Source: Megalonaias nervosa (lineage: Eukaryota > Mollusca > Bivalvia > Unionida > Unionidae). Taken from it: a stretch of DNA of 64,000 nt. Positions 1 to 13,785 of this stretch are shown here, in pieces. The notes beneath the pieces are model-generated. The model did not search any database and was not told the origin of the DNA. It worked only from the letters and a program-made list of their open reading frames with translations. Positions within the stretch are counted from its first letter, which is position 1, and the number at the start of each line of letters is the position of its first letter. Both the position numbers and the translations under genes were made by a program. The stretch lies in NCBI GenBank assembly GCA_016617855.1, contig JAECUM010017574.1, positions 1-64,000 of the forward strand. The letters are read 5' to 3'.

Positions 1-2
1 TA

Positions 3-98
3 CCGTCCAATAATGCACTGGCTGAAATGGATCTATGCAGTTTGTTAGAAGTATTCAGTAGAATAAATAATATCGACTATGATCTGCCAGCCTATTAA
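3..98 (+). CDS. Possible 3' terminal coding exon of an upstream gene
   Basis: The first 98 bases hold an open frame that enters from the left edge and ends at a TAA (96-98). Its 31 codons look protein-like rather than random: a Leu/Cys segment reading MDLCSLLEVFSRINN and an acidic/aromatic tail ending DLPAY. The CSLLEVF pattern loosely recalls the Cys-Leu-rich helices in the downstream modular gene (for example CSKLLTIV in the exon at 24.0 kb), so it could be the end of a neighbouring paralogue. There is no start or splice acceptor inside the window to confirm it. It is a weak call that could be chance. Confidence 0.22.
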   Translation, partial: PSNNALAEMDLCSLLEVFSRINNIDYDLPAY

Positions 99-1866
99 GC
101 AACGGCAGATCAAAGTATATGTTGTTGGCAGTTGGACTCAACTTATAACCGAATAAATACGGTTTTGTTGCTAACAAATCTGTCAAAGCTCAATCTGTTT
201 GTTTTCGGCTGCTGATGCTTTTTCAATTGAAATACCGTATTAAATTTGATAAAGACATGCTTATATGAAAGTATATAAAAATAACGATGTTATAAATGTT
301 TTCTGCCTTGCAGTGCGTTTTATTAATATAGTTATCAGAGTGTTCTCTCATTTAAACATACATCTTCCGTTTATTTGATTATAACGTCTTTTTAGTGTAC
401 AGTTGCTTCTGTCTCTTCCTCCCTCCCACTCCAGTCTCTTTCTCTTTACTTTTAGAGTTCAAACTGCTCATTTTATTCAAGATATCTTCTTTTTCTGTCC
501 TTTAGCTTCATAAACTATGTAATATATTTTTAGATACATTTCACAGACTGCCGAATTACTGTTCCTGTCATACTATCAACACAGGTAATTAATAGTCTGG
601 AGTTTATACATTTTATATAGGAATTCATAATTTATTTTTATTACGATCGATATTATGCAATCTTCTTTACGGAATTATTAAAGTAATTATAAATATATCC
701 ACATGCCGATCACGCATATTTGTGCTTATAAATATTCTAATTTGAAATGGGAGAGAATTCAGTCCTGGTTCTTCTCTCTGACAAATTGTGCTTTTGGTCG
801 GCAAAAAGAGTATTTGAATTTTATGTTCCTTTAACTGTTATTTTCAGCAAAGCGTTTCACTTTTACTGGTAGAAATGAAATTTTTGATCGGTAACTGTCA
901 AGCATTTAATTGCATTTTGTTTCATCCACATGATATTCCTATTCTGTGCATTTAGTGTTGATGTGTTTTCAACTTTTTCTTTTCCAACGTTCTAATATTT
1001 AAACAGTTACTCTTAGTCATATCTAATGTTTTTAAAGAAATATTCATTATTAGAAGTTATTTTTGGAGACTGTTTCAATGGAAAGATCCAATGTTTATTG
1101 TTGAAAAGTTCTGGTTGTAGGTTAGGCACATTTTTGTTTAACAGCTACAATATTCTACAAGTTGTCGTCACCTAGAAGCTCTTCTTAGTCAATAGAAACA
1201 AGAAGTGGTTAAAGTTCAGCTCTTCTATCGTTAGCATTTACACACTGAAAAATAAACTTCGCAATTTATAACCAATACGCACGACGTAGAAAATTTGTTC
1301 TCCATGTTTGAACATCAGAAATGGTCAAACTGTTCCCAATGTGACGAGCAGCAATTTGATCAAAATCTACCTCACTTAAAGGAATCTACTTAGCAGGACT
1401 AAATTAAGGCTAAAATGACCCTCAGTTCTATAGAGTTATATGATCCACATGCCATTGTACAGCATTTCAATACATTTGCTAACAAATAACTTAAGCTGTT
1501 TACAGTATGAAAACATGAATTCGTTACGAAATCATTTTTTTAAAAAAAATACATAATTAAGCACTAAATATGTTTATTAACTAAAAAATGGAAACAACTG
1601 CGTGCCTAATTGTCACGCGTGTCTGCACGTAAATGGCAGCAGAAGTTGGGCTGATCATCCCTACTAAGGAACATTTGTGTTTGTTTAAATGTACCTTTAC
1701 GATGTTACCGAATCCAAATGGTGCCATCTTCCGTATCGATCAATAGGTTTTAACTGAGCATATACAATTTCATTCAGAGAAGACAATATGACATTGGTTG
1801 AACTTTTTATATATAATCTTTTCAACATACGATCATGTACCATGAGAATTTTTTTTTTTTTTTCAG
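99..1866. other. Non-coding stretch, no feature recognised
   Basis: AT-rich sequence with no protein-like frame, RNA gene or recognisable repeat. It ends in a long T-run (about 1850-1863) followed by CAG, which is the polypyrimidine tract and splice acceptor of the first modular-gene exon. A signal-peptide or start exon for that gene should lie here or to the left of the window, but none is convincing. Confidence 0.5.
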
Positions 1867-1965
1867 GATCCGGTTTACGACAAGGACCAGTTTCGGTTAC
1901 AGCAAGTATTATGCCTCCAGACTCTCTCCTGACTGACTATTGTTTACAGTACGATTCATATAAGT
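1867..1965 (+). CDS. Modular gene exon 1 (first half of module 1)
   Basis: Acceptor is a long T-run plus CAG; donor is AAGT|GTACGT. The exon is 99 bp, phase 1 to phase 1. It encodes a Ser/Pro-rich lead and the motif LLTDYCLQYDSY, whose YC..Y..Y spacing recurs in exon 5. A preceding exon ending in phase 1 is required and was not found. Confidence 0.5.
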
Positions 1966-3106
1966 GTACGTAATAATCAATTTTATTTAATTTATACCTT
2001 TTGCGCCCGATACGGTTATGCTGAAACAAATATAAGAGCGTAAATATCAGTGTTCGGCAATAATGCAGAGGATCTGGACTGTGAATCACATATACGTATT
2101 GCAGTTTATCCATTAGTTACTGCTGTTTACTTTACACATACTTTACAAAGGACATGAAGATCAGATACGAATAGTTATAGAGAGAAAACATTCTTGCACT
2201 ATATACCCTGCCATATTTATATCATAACATGTATATCGAGTTGACACAAATTGACTTCTTCTCGTATAATCGGAGGAAATAAAATAATATATATTGAAGT
2301 TGGTTCAAAATACCTATACGATTATAACTATTATATTTTCAGAGCAAATTTAAATAATGCTATGTATCTTTTGTGGCCTTCTCATAAACGCTCTCACCTA
2401 GCTACCGCTGAATTCTAAATAGAAAATATAATGTTAATTTTCAATACATATTATTGCACAGAGTTATCTGATGTAAACAATGTTTTTTTTCTGAAGCTTG
2501 TATCACACTCCACGAGTTAATGGCACCATGGTTATTGGTTGAAATAGCTTAAAGACTACATAACCTACATGGACTGAATAAACAACCGTAATTGTTTCTT
2601 TACTCATCTGGCGGTCGGAATCAATATTTATGTAGACATTGAGTTTAATATGCAACTACTTCAATGAATTACACTTTTATGTCTTTTACAGACCTATACA
2701 TGTTGGGTTTACATCCAGAGCAGTGCGTTAGTGTGAATAGCAGTAAGTTCTCAGTTGAATACATCTCTATTTGTTCTAAAAGGTTAACATGGTTACCCAG
2801 ACGGTGTGTCGGTACACTTTGAAATATAAATAAACATCACACCGCGCAAATAAATCAAAACAAAATATTTAACATAATTTCTTCCACAATATAAGTCGAC
2901 AATTACATGTGTGGTCGGTTCAATGTACTGCAATAACAGGACAGAATTTAGCCATCCTTGAGTTTTGTAATACTGGATGTCGCCCCCATAAAGAAACAAC
3001 TATTTACATCACTATTATGTGAAAACGAAAATATGTTGAAGGCAACGCCTTTATTTAGTTAACATTTCAAAGTTATTCTGATCGCTTCTATTTCCCGCAT
3101 GAGAAA

Positions 3107-3192
<86 letters not shown>

Positions 3193-6100
3193 ATTGCTTA
3201 AACTTTAAATTTATGCTTTTTGATTTCATTGTAGTGTGGAGTTACCTTGCAGACATGCTCGGAGGAAATGAGCAATGTGGAAAGAAAGTCATCGACCACA
3301 TGAGCTGTAAGAATCGTTCATTATATAGCATGATACGTTCAGCAGTCATAAGAATTCATTATTTTCATACCATGAAGCACACCAGTATTCAGATGTATAG
3401 GTCTATACCTTAAAGTCCTGAAAATATATACCAGCATTGTATAGTACAATCTCTGGTTTTCGTCAAACTGAAGTCAGTAATTCTCTTAACAAAGGCTCCA
3501 CCATAAACGACTATTATGTCCCTGAAACAAGGTCAGAATAAATTGAAGTGATATTACTTGTCATTTAAATAAATAAAACTTTTATTTCGTGATTAGAAAA
3601 GATAAAGGAAAGATTTGCCTGCATCAATGTCCTTCAAACCTATGTTAGCGTTGTGCCCTGTATCTCATCTTCAAAGTTTAGAACTAAAACCATTCTGTTA
3701 AAGACTGGAAATGTTTCCAAGAAGAAAATATAAATCTGATACTATAAACTTGTATATGGATGTGCACGTGTAGTTTTTGCGTTTCACATACTTACGACTC
3801 AAATATGGTGCATTATTTGTTTAATAAAAATCTGTTGATACACACGTGTAGCTGTTATGTTGTCACTGACATATTTCCAGATATGGCAAGAAAGAACAAA
3901 GACTACGTGATTTGTGTTCGTTATCACCATTCATTCGTAGTTCTATACAAAGTAGGACGGATCATATGATATTTTTGTTTTGGTGCTACATCTTCCTGCC
4001 TAAATAACTGCTTCGTGTAACACCTTCAAAGTCGATTGACTGGAGACCAAGAGGTAACATTTTCAAGAATATTTCAAACAGTTAGCAGCCCATATCAACA
4101 CTCTTCCAAAAACTTAAATCTAATTCATAATACCTAATTTGTTGTCTTTATACTGATGGAATCAAAACCTGACAATAGCAAATGGACGCATTTTCATGTT
4201 TCGTTCAGCTGGTTGGAATGCAATGGAAGCCGGCAATGGGAAAGTCGGAGTCGGTTGAACAATGTTTCTTTAACGACATGAATAAATATATACTAATATT
4301 GAAGAAAGGGTTTATAGCTTCGTTTCGTTCAAGATATGTATCATACTTTTAACCAATTTCGGCATCCTTGGTTTCCATCGCATTCGAACTGAAATGTAGG
4401 TCAACGAAACTTCAAAACACGTCCATTTGCTTGTGCGAAAATTTGAATTTATTCGAAGAAAGATATCAAAGTAAAGTCCGCCTAAATCAACATCACTATT
4501 ATTTCTAGAAAAGCTTAAATATGTGCTGCCAAGTATGTGAGATATTCTTGTAAATTTGGATGCTCCTTCCGATGTCATTCAACATCGAAACACGCTACAC
4601 AAGCACCAAAACACGAATAACATGTATTACGTCTTACTTTGTAGGACTACATTCTTTCTTGAATCCGTCGGTGATACTGCAATATTCTCCAACTGTATTT
4701 CCATTCGTTCGTTCATCCGTCACGCCATTTCCTTCCCCTTTAGTTTAAGACGAACAGTCACGACACCTGGAGTAGTAGTTCCCCCAAGTTGTAATGTTTC
4801 GCGACACGTATTTCGTTTCCAAACTGGCTTCCTTGGGAAGCGATGTAAAAGGTCCTAACATCAGAATGTGCAATACCTGCCAAAAAACTTTAAAAAGTTC
4901 GATATGAAGCTAACATACATGGGTACCACTCTTCAGCAAGAAAAGAAGTCACATATGAAACTGATATATGATCTTGCATCTATCACTAATCAGGAATTTA
5001 GCCCCGAGTCGCAGCTAAGGACACAATTGATATTCCAAGCCCTTTCGACTATAAATGGGTCTTTTTCAAATACAATTACAAAACCGGGACAAGACAAAAA
5101 AAACCCCAGCTGCAAATATCAAAACAAGACAAAACAGAAAAAGCGTTAAGGTTAACAAAATTTTACACGATTAGTTCTACAGGAATAACAGCTTGAAATT
5201 TTTGATGTTTCAACTTTTTGGCTTCAACTTGATGCTGAAGCTGAAAAAGATTTTCTATTGACCTAGAAATCAATGAGTCATATCGCTATCTTTTTTCTTG
5301 TGTAAATCTGCTTAACGGCAAATTTTATCCCGGATATTCCATTGCTTTTGTAGTAATTCTAGGTTATTGGGAAACTAATATGCAAATTGAAATAATTATT
5401 TAAATGAAAGTGTGACGGCTGCAACAGACTATGATTATGTTTGTGCGTGGTTGTCTTTATCTAATCTTCTTGGTTTAAAACGCTTGGTTTCAATGTTCTA
5501 AGGCGGCAAATCCCTTGCGATTCCTTTTCATTCCCGGTTTCGGAACTCCAGTTGGGATTGTAAGCAATTGCAATAAGTGTTACATCACTGAAAGTGTGGC
5601 CATGGGAAAAGAAGCATTCTGCAAATGGATTTCTTTACAGCTTTTTTTTGTTTTCATTCAGACCTGTGAAGATTGATCTTGTTGCGTAACCTTTCAGTTT
5701 CTCCGACATACTGAATGCTACAGATATTACATGGGTTGAGATAAATTACATTCTCTGTTTTGAACGTTCTCTTTGCACCATGTAAGTTCAGCTTTTCGCT
5801 AGTTGTTGTGATAGAAAATGTGCTGATCCCTATTATATGTTAACAGGTTTTGCACCTTTTATCGCCACAGGGGCCAAATTTACTAGGTTGGTCTTGGTGA
5901 ATGATTGGCGTTAGCTTCGCCCTGACTAGGATGTCTTTGTGGGTTTTTTTTTTCCGGAGGATTAATTTGAATGTGTCACACGATTCCACGATGGGCCAGC
6001 GTTTCCGGATGATTTTGCATACTTTAAGGTTGTCTGGAAGGTAGGTCAGGGTAAATGGTATCCGGTCAACTTTTTCCTTCTCTCTATTTTAGTAGGTCAT

Positions 6101-8637
6101 CACGGTTTATTTGTTTAGTCCTTTGGGATGCTTCCTCTATCAGGTCTTTTAGGTCGCCTTCGTTAATAAAATGTTCAGATAACTCATCAGATCTGTTTTG
6201 GAATGTTTTATCGTCGGAGCAGATTCTGCCTCAGTGCCTGGCTATATGGGATGTTCCGAATGCAATATTTTGGATGACATCTGGTTGGGAGAAGATATTG
6301 ATGTTTATCATATAGTTTTGAGTAGATGTCTGTATGGAATTTGTTGTTTACTGGTCTGATTGTTGTGTCCAGGAAAACGTGGCTTGAGTTGGAGGCTTCT
6401 GTCGTGAATTTTATTGATGATACGTATCCACTGGTATGGTGCAAGTTCCAAATATACCGAAAGTTTACCCTCCATTCTTCCCATAAGAATATTAGCTTAC
6501 GAATTTGCCATGTTTGTACCCATTGCGGTTCCTTTGATTTGGATGTAGTTTGCCTCATTAAAGTCAAAGTTATTGAGCTTTAGGACTAGCTCTAGGAGCA
6601 TGATTGAGATGTGAGTGGGCGGTTTGTCTACAGTTCTTGTTTCTCTTGCATCACTACATACTAAATCTCACAAATATAATATTCATCACACCACCTATAA
6701 CCAACACCCGCACATACAATACAAAGCGTCTTGGGTTGTGTCTAACATCGACACTTACTATCATGATAAAAGGGTAGTGTGTAGACGATGGGACTAAATC
6801 TCATAAATATGCTATACATCACACCACCTATACCGCCCAACACCGCTTATACACAATCCAACACGTTTTTGTGTATTGTTTAAAAATCTACACTTTCTGT
6901 CAGAAGAAAATGATAGTGTGTGAACGAAGGGACCAAATCTCACAAACATGCTATCCATCTCATGATCTATACCATGCATCATCCGATACACAAGCCGAAC
7001 TTCTTCGTGTAGTGCCTAAAATTCCACACCAATTGTCAGAACTGGTAGTATTTAAAAATCTTTACTCTCTATCAGAAGATAGAAGTATTGTGCAAAAGAA
7101 GAAGATGAAATCGCACTAATATACTATCCATCACTCCACCTATATGATCCCACATACCGTACACATAATGCACCCAACACCCCCACACACCATCCAAAAC
7201 GAATTGTGTAGTGTCTAAAAACCTACACTTACTATCATACGAATATGGTAGTGTGTAAGCGAAGGGACAACATCTTACAAATATACTATCCATCACATCA
7301 CCTATACCGTCCAACATATCAGATACGCAAACCAAAATGCTTTGTATAGTGCCTTAAGTCCCACACCGAGATAGGGGTATCGTGTAAAAGAAAGATATAT
7401 AATGGCACAAATATACTAACACACCACCTATACAATACAATATCCAATACACACAATCTAAAACACCTTGTTTAGTACTTCCACACTTACTATCAGAAAA
7501 AAGGGGTAGGGTTTACAGAAAGGAGATTAACTCGCACAAGAATACTGTTCATCACATCTTCTATGCAATCCAACACTCCATACACACAATCCAAAACGTC
7601 TTTTGTAGTGTCTGCAAATGAACACTTACTAAAATGATCGAATCGATAAAGAAATGATATCTCAAAAACATAGTATTCAGCCCACCATATATACCAACCA
7701 GCAACCGATACACACAACCCAAATGCCCCGTGCAGTGCTTAAAATCCGATACCAACTATAAAAGGAAAGGGGTAATGTGTAAAAGAAGGTGATGAAATAG
7801 TATAAATATACCATCCAAGCATACCTATACAATCCAACACCACATATACACTATCCCAAGCGCCTAGTGTAGTGCCTATAATCCCATACCAACTATCAGA
7901 AGAAAGGGGTATTAGCACAGACATATTATCCAACTCATCACTTCCACAATCCAATACCCTATATAGACTATCAAAAATGCTTTCTGTAGTACACTGTAAC
8001 CCATACCATCTATCCGAAGAAAAGGGTAGTATGTAAACGAAGAGACTAAAACTCAAACATACTCTCCATCTCATAACCTATACCATCCAATACCCGAAAG
8101 ACCCAATCCAAAACACCTTGATTAGTGTCCCCACACTTACTATCAGAAGAAAGAGGTGGGGTTTACAGAAAGAAGACTAACTCGCACAAACATGCTATCC
8201 ATCACATCACTTATACCATCGAACATCCCATACACACAATCCAAACACCTTGTATAGCGTCCCCACACCTACTATCAGACGAAAATGTATCATCTAAAAG
8301 AAGGTGAAATCGCACAAACATACTATCGATCACACAATAGACTGTATCCAATACCTCATACACACTATCCAAAATCCATTTACCTCATCATGATTGATGA
8401 GTACGTTTGTGAGTGCGTGTGTGTTTACATAACAGAATAAAAAGCAGTGGTTAAAATTTACTGTCACTGGCACAGCTACATGAATAGCTACTCTGAGGAA
8501 GGTGTAAAAAATTAAACATCATCGAATGAACAAAGTAAGGAACTCCACTACCTATCGTTTGGTTCAAACAGGGGTAACCTTTAAATGAATTTCTTACGAT
8601 AACATGGCTACATACCATAATACATTATTGCTGTTGC

Positions 8638-8670
<33 letters not shown>

Positions 8671-8767
8671 CAGTATTTCATGATTAAAGTGGTATATATT
8701 TTTGAGAGAGATGGAATTAACATTATGCTGTAGAGAAAGACAGGAAATTAACATTAAGAGCGCACGC

Positions 8768-8801
<34 letters not shown>

Positions 8802-11800
8802 CCGACAGACAGACAGACAGAGACAGAGATAGATGAAGAGAAACGGGAGAGAGAAGGGCACATGTGGATGGTAAAAAGAACAGAAAAGCATGACACTATT
8901 TTTATTCCATTATTCTGTGGTATTATAGGTCAAGGAGAAATTAACACGAGATTACCCTTTATAAGTTTATGCGACAACGATAAATTCTATATGAGAAATA
9001 TTCATTGGTTATTATCTATTTCATTCATCAGTTTCAAAATAGCATTGTTATTGTTATTGCCGAATGACTGCAGGTAACATTTACTCTATGTCCCAAATGT
9101 GATGGCGTAATGTTTAGCTGCACACGTCTGGAGACTATTACAAACAAGGTTACAAAATTCCATTAATTGTAAGTGGATGAACAATAAAAGAGTCACTTCT
9201 TGATCTATCGGCAGTTTGAAATCAACTTACAAAACATCAGGTTTTAATACATTGGTACCTTTGACTTAGGCAGGAATAATCGTACGTTCTAGCTGATTTG
9301 TTCATATTTGTAGTTCTTCCAAGATTCAAGACACGCAGTACAAACTATTATCTATTTATTGTTAAGCTAAAGATTTATTGTACTGTAACATTTTTCACAC
9401 CAAATATTGAAAAGGAATTTTAGGCACTGCACAAAGCATTTGGAATTTTGTGTATGGGTACCGGATGGTACAGATGATGTGATGGATAGTACGTTTGTAA
9501 GATTTAGTCCCTTCGTTTACACACTCAAATTTTCTTTTGATAGAAAGTGTAGAACATTTAGGCTGTACAGAAGACATTTAGGGTAGTGTGTGGGGGGTGT
9601 TGGATGGTATAGGTGCTGTAATGGATAGTATATTTGTGTGATTTCACCCCTTCTTTGACACACTATCCATCTCTTCTGGTAGTTGGTGTGGGACTTTAAG
9701 CACTATAAAAAGCATTTTAGTGTGCATGAGTTACTGGATGGTATAGGTGATGTGATAGATAGTATGTGCGATGTTGTCCCTTCCTTTATGCGCTACACAT
9801 TTCTTCGGATTTAAGAGACTTGAAAATACGTTTGGGTTGTGTGAATGGGGTATTAGATAGTATATAGCTACTATTTCATGTTAATTTCTGTTAGACCGTA
9901 ATATATTTGCAACTCTTTTAAGCTAAACACTTTCGACTCTTTTTCCCCGTGTTAAATTCGGTAAAAAGGTATCTTGTGTTAAATTTATGTAGACCCCGGG
10001 ATGGTGGTTATAATGGGCATTAATTGACATATGTCTTAAAACATATACTTCTAATTAAAGTGAAAATATGTGACATATGTACGAAACATGACCTTTAAAA
10101 AGAAAAAAACACTAATTGCCCCCATTACATACTTAAGGGTGAAATTCAGACAATTATCGGCGAACTATTTTTCATATTTTGTCAAGTCCCTTGTTTTCAT
10201 ATATGCAAAATATATTCTAATATCTTGTTTTCATATATGCAAAATATATTCTAATATTTTCACACGTAAAGATAAAATATTTCCATCATGCCGTGCGATG
10301 CTTCATTGCGTGTGCCAGCAGCATTGATGTTTGCTGTAAGAAAAGACGTTGTGAGCTTGATTAATAAATGAAAATTGTTACATTTCGGGCATGGATATTA
10401 TTTATTTGCCGAAGATATTAGATTCCAACAGTTTTCTTCTTTACGTAGTTATGTCCCTTTGACTGTAGAGTTAAAAAGTATAGATATATGTAACGAAGAA
10501 CATGGATGAGATCTGGAAAAATAACCAAAATGATAACTATGAGTCTTCACAATATGTGTGTTCACACTGTACAAAAATAAAAGTTATGTCAATGCCTGAG
10601 ACTTTAGGTCTGTAAATAGCAGAGCAGGATCGGGGTGTGTGGGTGGTCAGTATTTCTGGACCCCCCAGACTAAAAAGAAAAAGCAAAACAAAACTACAAA
10701 CTTAACATTCACAACGTAAAACCACTTGTCACTTGAAACTTGACTATTGTTGTATCTTTCCTCACGTTTATTTGGCTTTATGCATATTTTGAATAAATAG
10801 ATACCAAGACATTTGCTTTGATGCCCTTTCGAGAAAGTCAGGGCCCTTTAGAAATTTTGGAAACACTGACCCACCAACAGTTTACTTGATCCGTCTCTGA
10901 ATGGGTGCAAGAAGTAATTGTCAAGGATAACAATTGACATATCTGGGTTTAAAATGGCAAAAGCCTGTATTTTATATATTTATGAACAATTGAGCGCATA
11001 TGTTTAAAGATCTTTGACCAATTTACCAATAATGTGTTCTCTATTTATACAAGTGAGGATTGTATGATGTATGCTGCTTTAATATTTAATTACAGATGCC
11101 TTTAAAGGATATCAACAATTTCCACAACATTGCGTTTGCACCGGCAATGATACCCATCGAAATCCAGTCTGTGTTCGTACGTATACCTTATACTAAAGAT
11201 AAATGTCGCCCAGGGCGACGATGATGGCCCAAAGGGCCAGAATACGAGGCCCGTAGGGTCAAAGCAGGAGAAGATTCTTGGGAGGAGATAGTGCCCCTCC
11301 GACCGGCTAGTGGGTTTGGGGAAGCGTTGTAAGCTCTCTCTGCGGGGCCCGGAGAGGTGACCTTGTCTCTAACGAGTTTCCTGCAATTTAATGCCTTTTG
11401 GTGGCATTTAAATTCTGTCATTCACACAAGCCAATCACGCACCATTTTATGTATGTCTGTCATTTCAACATTAGGACCATTAATTTCACCTCAAACATAT
11501 TAATGTTAAGCATTACAGAAACCATAAATTTTAACAAAATCAATTTGTTTATAGACTGTTTGTTGACAAAACTATAGATATGTCTACACATCAACTTAAA
11601 GATGAGAAGTTTTCAGAGCTGTGACGCCATTGAAGTCAATTATAGAAAGACACCTCTTTCTACTGACAGTATTGCAAAATTAACCTTGACTGACTCATGG
11701 TCGAGCGTTAGTATGTTTCAACGAGCTTCAACTTTGAGAAGCTTCTCTTACAGCTTGCTATCGAATCAGCGCGAATGTAAAATGGATTAGTTGAGCGATT

Positions 11801-13703
11801 TTAATATTTGGAAACGCCTCTATGAACCGCCATTTAACAATGTGAAAGTAACATCATCTGCAGGCGTTTACAAAAATATAATCCCCCCCCATATTCCTTC
11901 CCAAAAATCAAACTACTAGTGGTTGTCTGTTGGATTCGAATATAGACGTCTATTTTAACTGAGTTGTGCACAGGCGATAGTATTGATCGATGTCTGTTGG
12001 ATTCGAATATAGACGTCTATTTTAACTGAGTTGTGCACAGGCGATAATACTGATCGATGTTGGGATCCCTCTAACTCGCTGTGATGAGAGATATGATTAG
12101 TGGGGTGTTTGGGTTGGCGGGGGGGGGGGGCACCGATGGATAGGCTAGCAGCTTGTTCACGAAGCACACACATTGGCAGCAGAAATGAGTTGCGAATTCT
12201 TGTTATACGGATGCTTTATGTAGTCTGCTGAAACGTCAGGATTCAAGAGTTACACATTTACAAACGTACAATTTTGTTCATTTTCGAAACAAAATTGTAT
12301 CGGCTGTTTTGCCGCAGCATTTGTACGCTACTGCTGACTCACTGACTTGTATTGATAATATATCTAACAATCACATAACGACCTCTACTTCTGTAGGAAA
12401 AACGATTATCTTATAGTTAAAGGTACTATGTTCATTGAAGTTGCATCTTTTTATTTGTGAATCGATTTATTTTCCTTCTAACTTTCATTTCTCTCTCTCT
12501 CCAGTCTTCCTTTTAATAGAATATATGTATATATGTATATATGTATATATATATATATAATTTCTCACTTGCCTGAGCGCTTCGATTCTGAGTCTTTTCA
12601 ATGGAAAACACAAAACAGACAAGACAAACAACCAGCACAAAAATAGTTCAATTTACAAACTTTTTCATAACTATTCCAACTGGAAGAAAAGGTTGAAAAT
12701 GATTTTTTATTTGGACTAATTGACATTAACTGATGATATTGTTTATCTATTTATATCGACTTAATGTAAATTGATGTAACCGTAAATTATGTCACGGATA
12801 TTTCATTCCTTTAATAGCAATGATAGGTGAATGAATGACTAATGAGCAAAATGAAAAGAGAAAAAAATATTTAAATGTCAATGTACTGCTGTAAAAAGAT
12901 GACGTTTTTTGCGCGTGTGTGTTTTTTTCTAGTCGTCTTGTATTAGGCTGCTTGGTTTCAGTTCTCTAAGGCGGCGAATCAGGTGAAATCCCTTTTCTTT
13001 CCTGGTTGAGAGCTGGGGTTGTGAGCAATTGCAATTAGTGTTACATCAATTAAAGTGTGACCAGGGGAGGAGAAGTGTTCTGTAACTAAACTTCTGTCCA
13101 GCTTCTTTGTTATCCTATAACAGATTGATCCTTTTGTGTATTTTTTTAGTTTCTTCCAGACAATGACGGCCACAGATCTTACTTGTGATGAGATAACTAC
13201 ATTATCTGTTTTTGTACGTTCAGTTTGGACAATGTATTTTCAATATTTCGCTCATTGTTGTGCTAGAAAATGTGCTAGTTGCTGGATTCTGTTATATGTT
13301 GACAGGTTTTAATCTGTATTCACCATATCGATCAGATTTGCAAGTGTGGTCTTGGCTTGTGATCGCGTTAGCTTCACTCCAACAATGATGTCTTTGAGTT
13401 GTTTAGATCTGCAGGAGGCTACTCCTGGTTAGTTTGTGAGAATTAACTTTAGTGTGCTAGAAGATTCCAAGATGGGATAATGTTTCTGGATGCTCTTACT
13501 TACTTTAGGGTTGTCTGGATGGTAGATCAGGATAAATAGTATACTATCGACCTTTTCCTTTGCTTTATGTTTTAGTAGATCATTGCGGGTGATTTGTATT
13601 GCCCTTTGTGTTGCCTCCGCAATCAGGTCTTTGTTGTAACATCGGTTCCTCTTATGTTCAGATAACTCTTCACATCTCTTTTGGATTGTTTCCTCGTGGA
13701 AGC

Positions 13704-13785
<82 letters not shown>

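Noticed and set aside
3099..3413. 104-codon plus-strand frame
   Set aside because: Dominated by the (TATC)n/(TA)n microsatellite. Only the part 3,235-3,306 is a credible exon.
3882..3960. Possible exon after TATTTCCAG near 3,880
   Set aside because: The open stretch contains a Cys, but no donor gives the phase-1 exit needed by the modular gene, and there is no similarity to the other modules.
6208..6583. Plus-strand frames of 85-86 codons
   Set aside because: Shadows of the minus-strand Penelope RT.
8640..8822. CRISPR-like or regulatory repeat array
   Set aside because: Simple trinucleotide, dinucleotide and tetranucleotide repeats without spacers.
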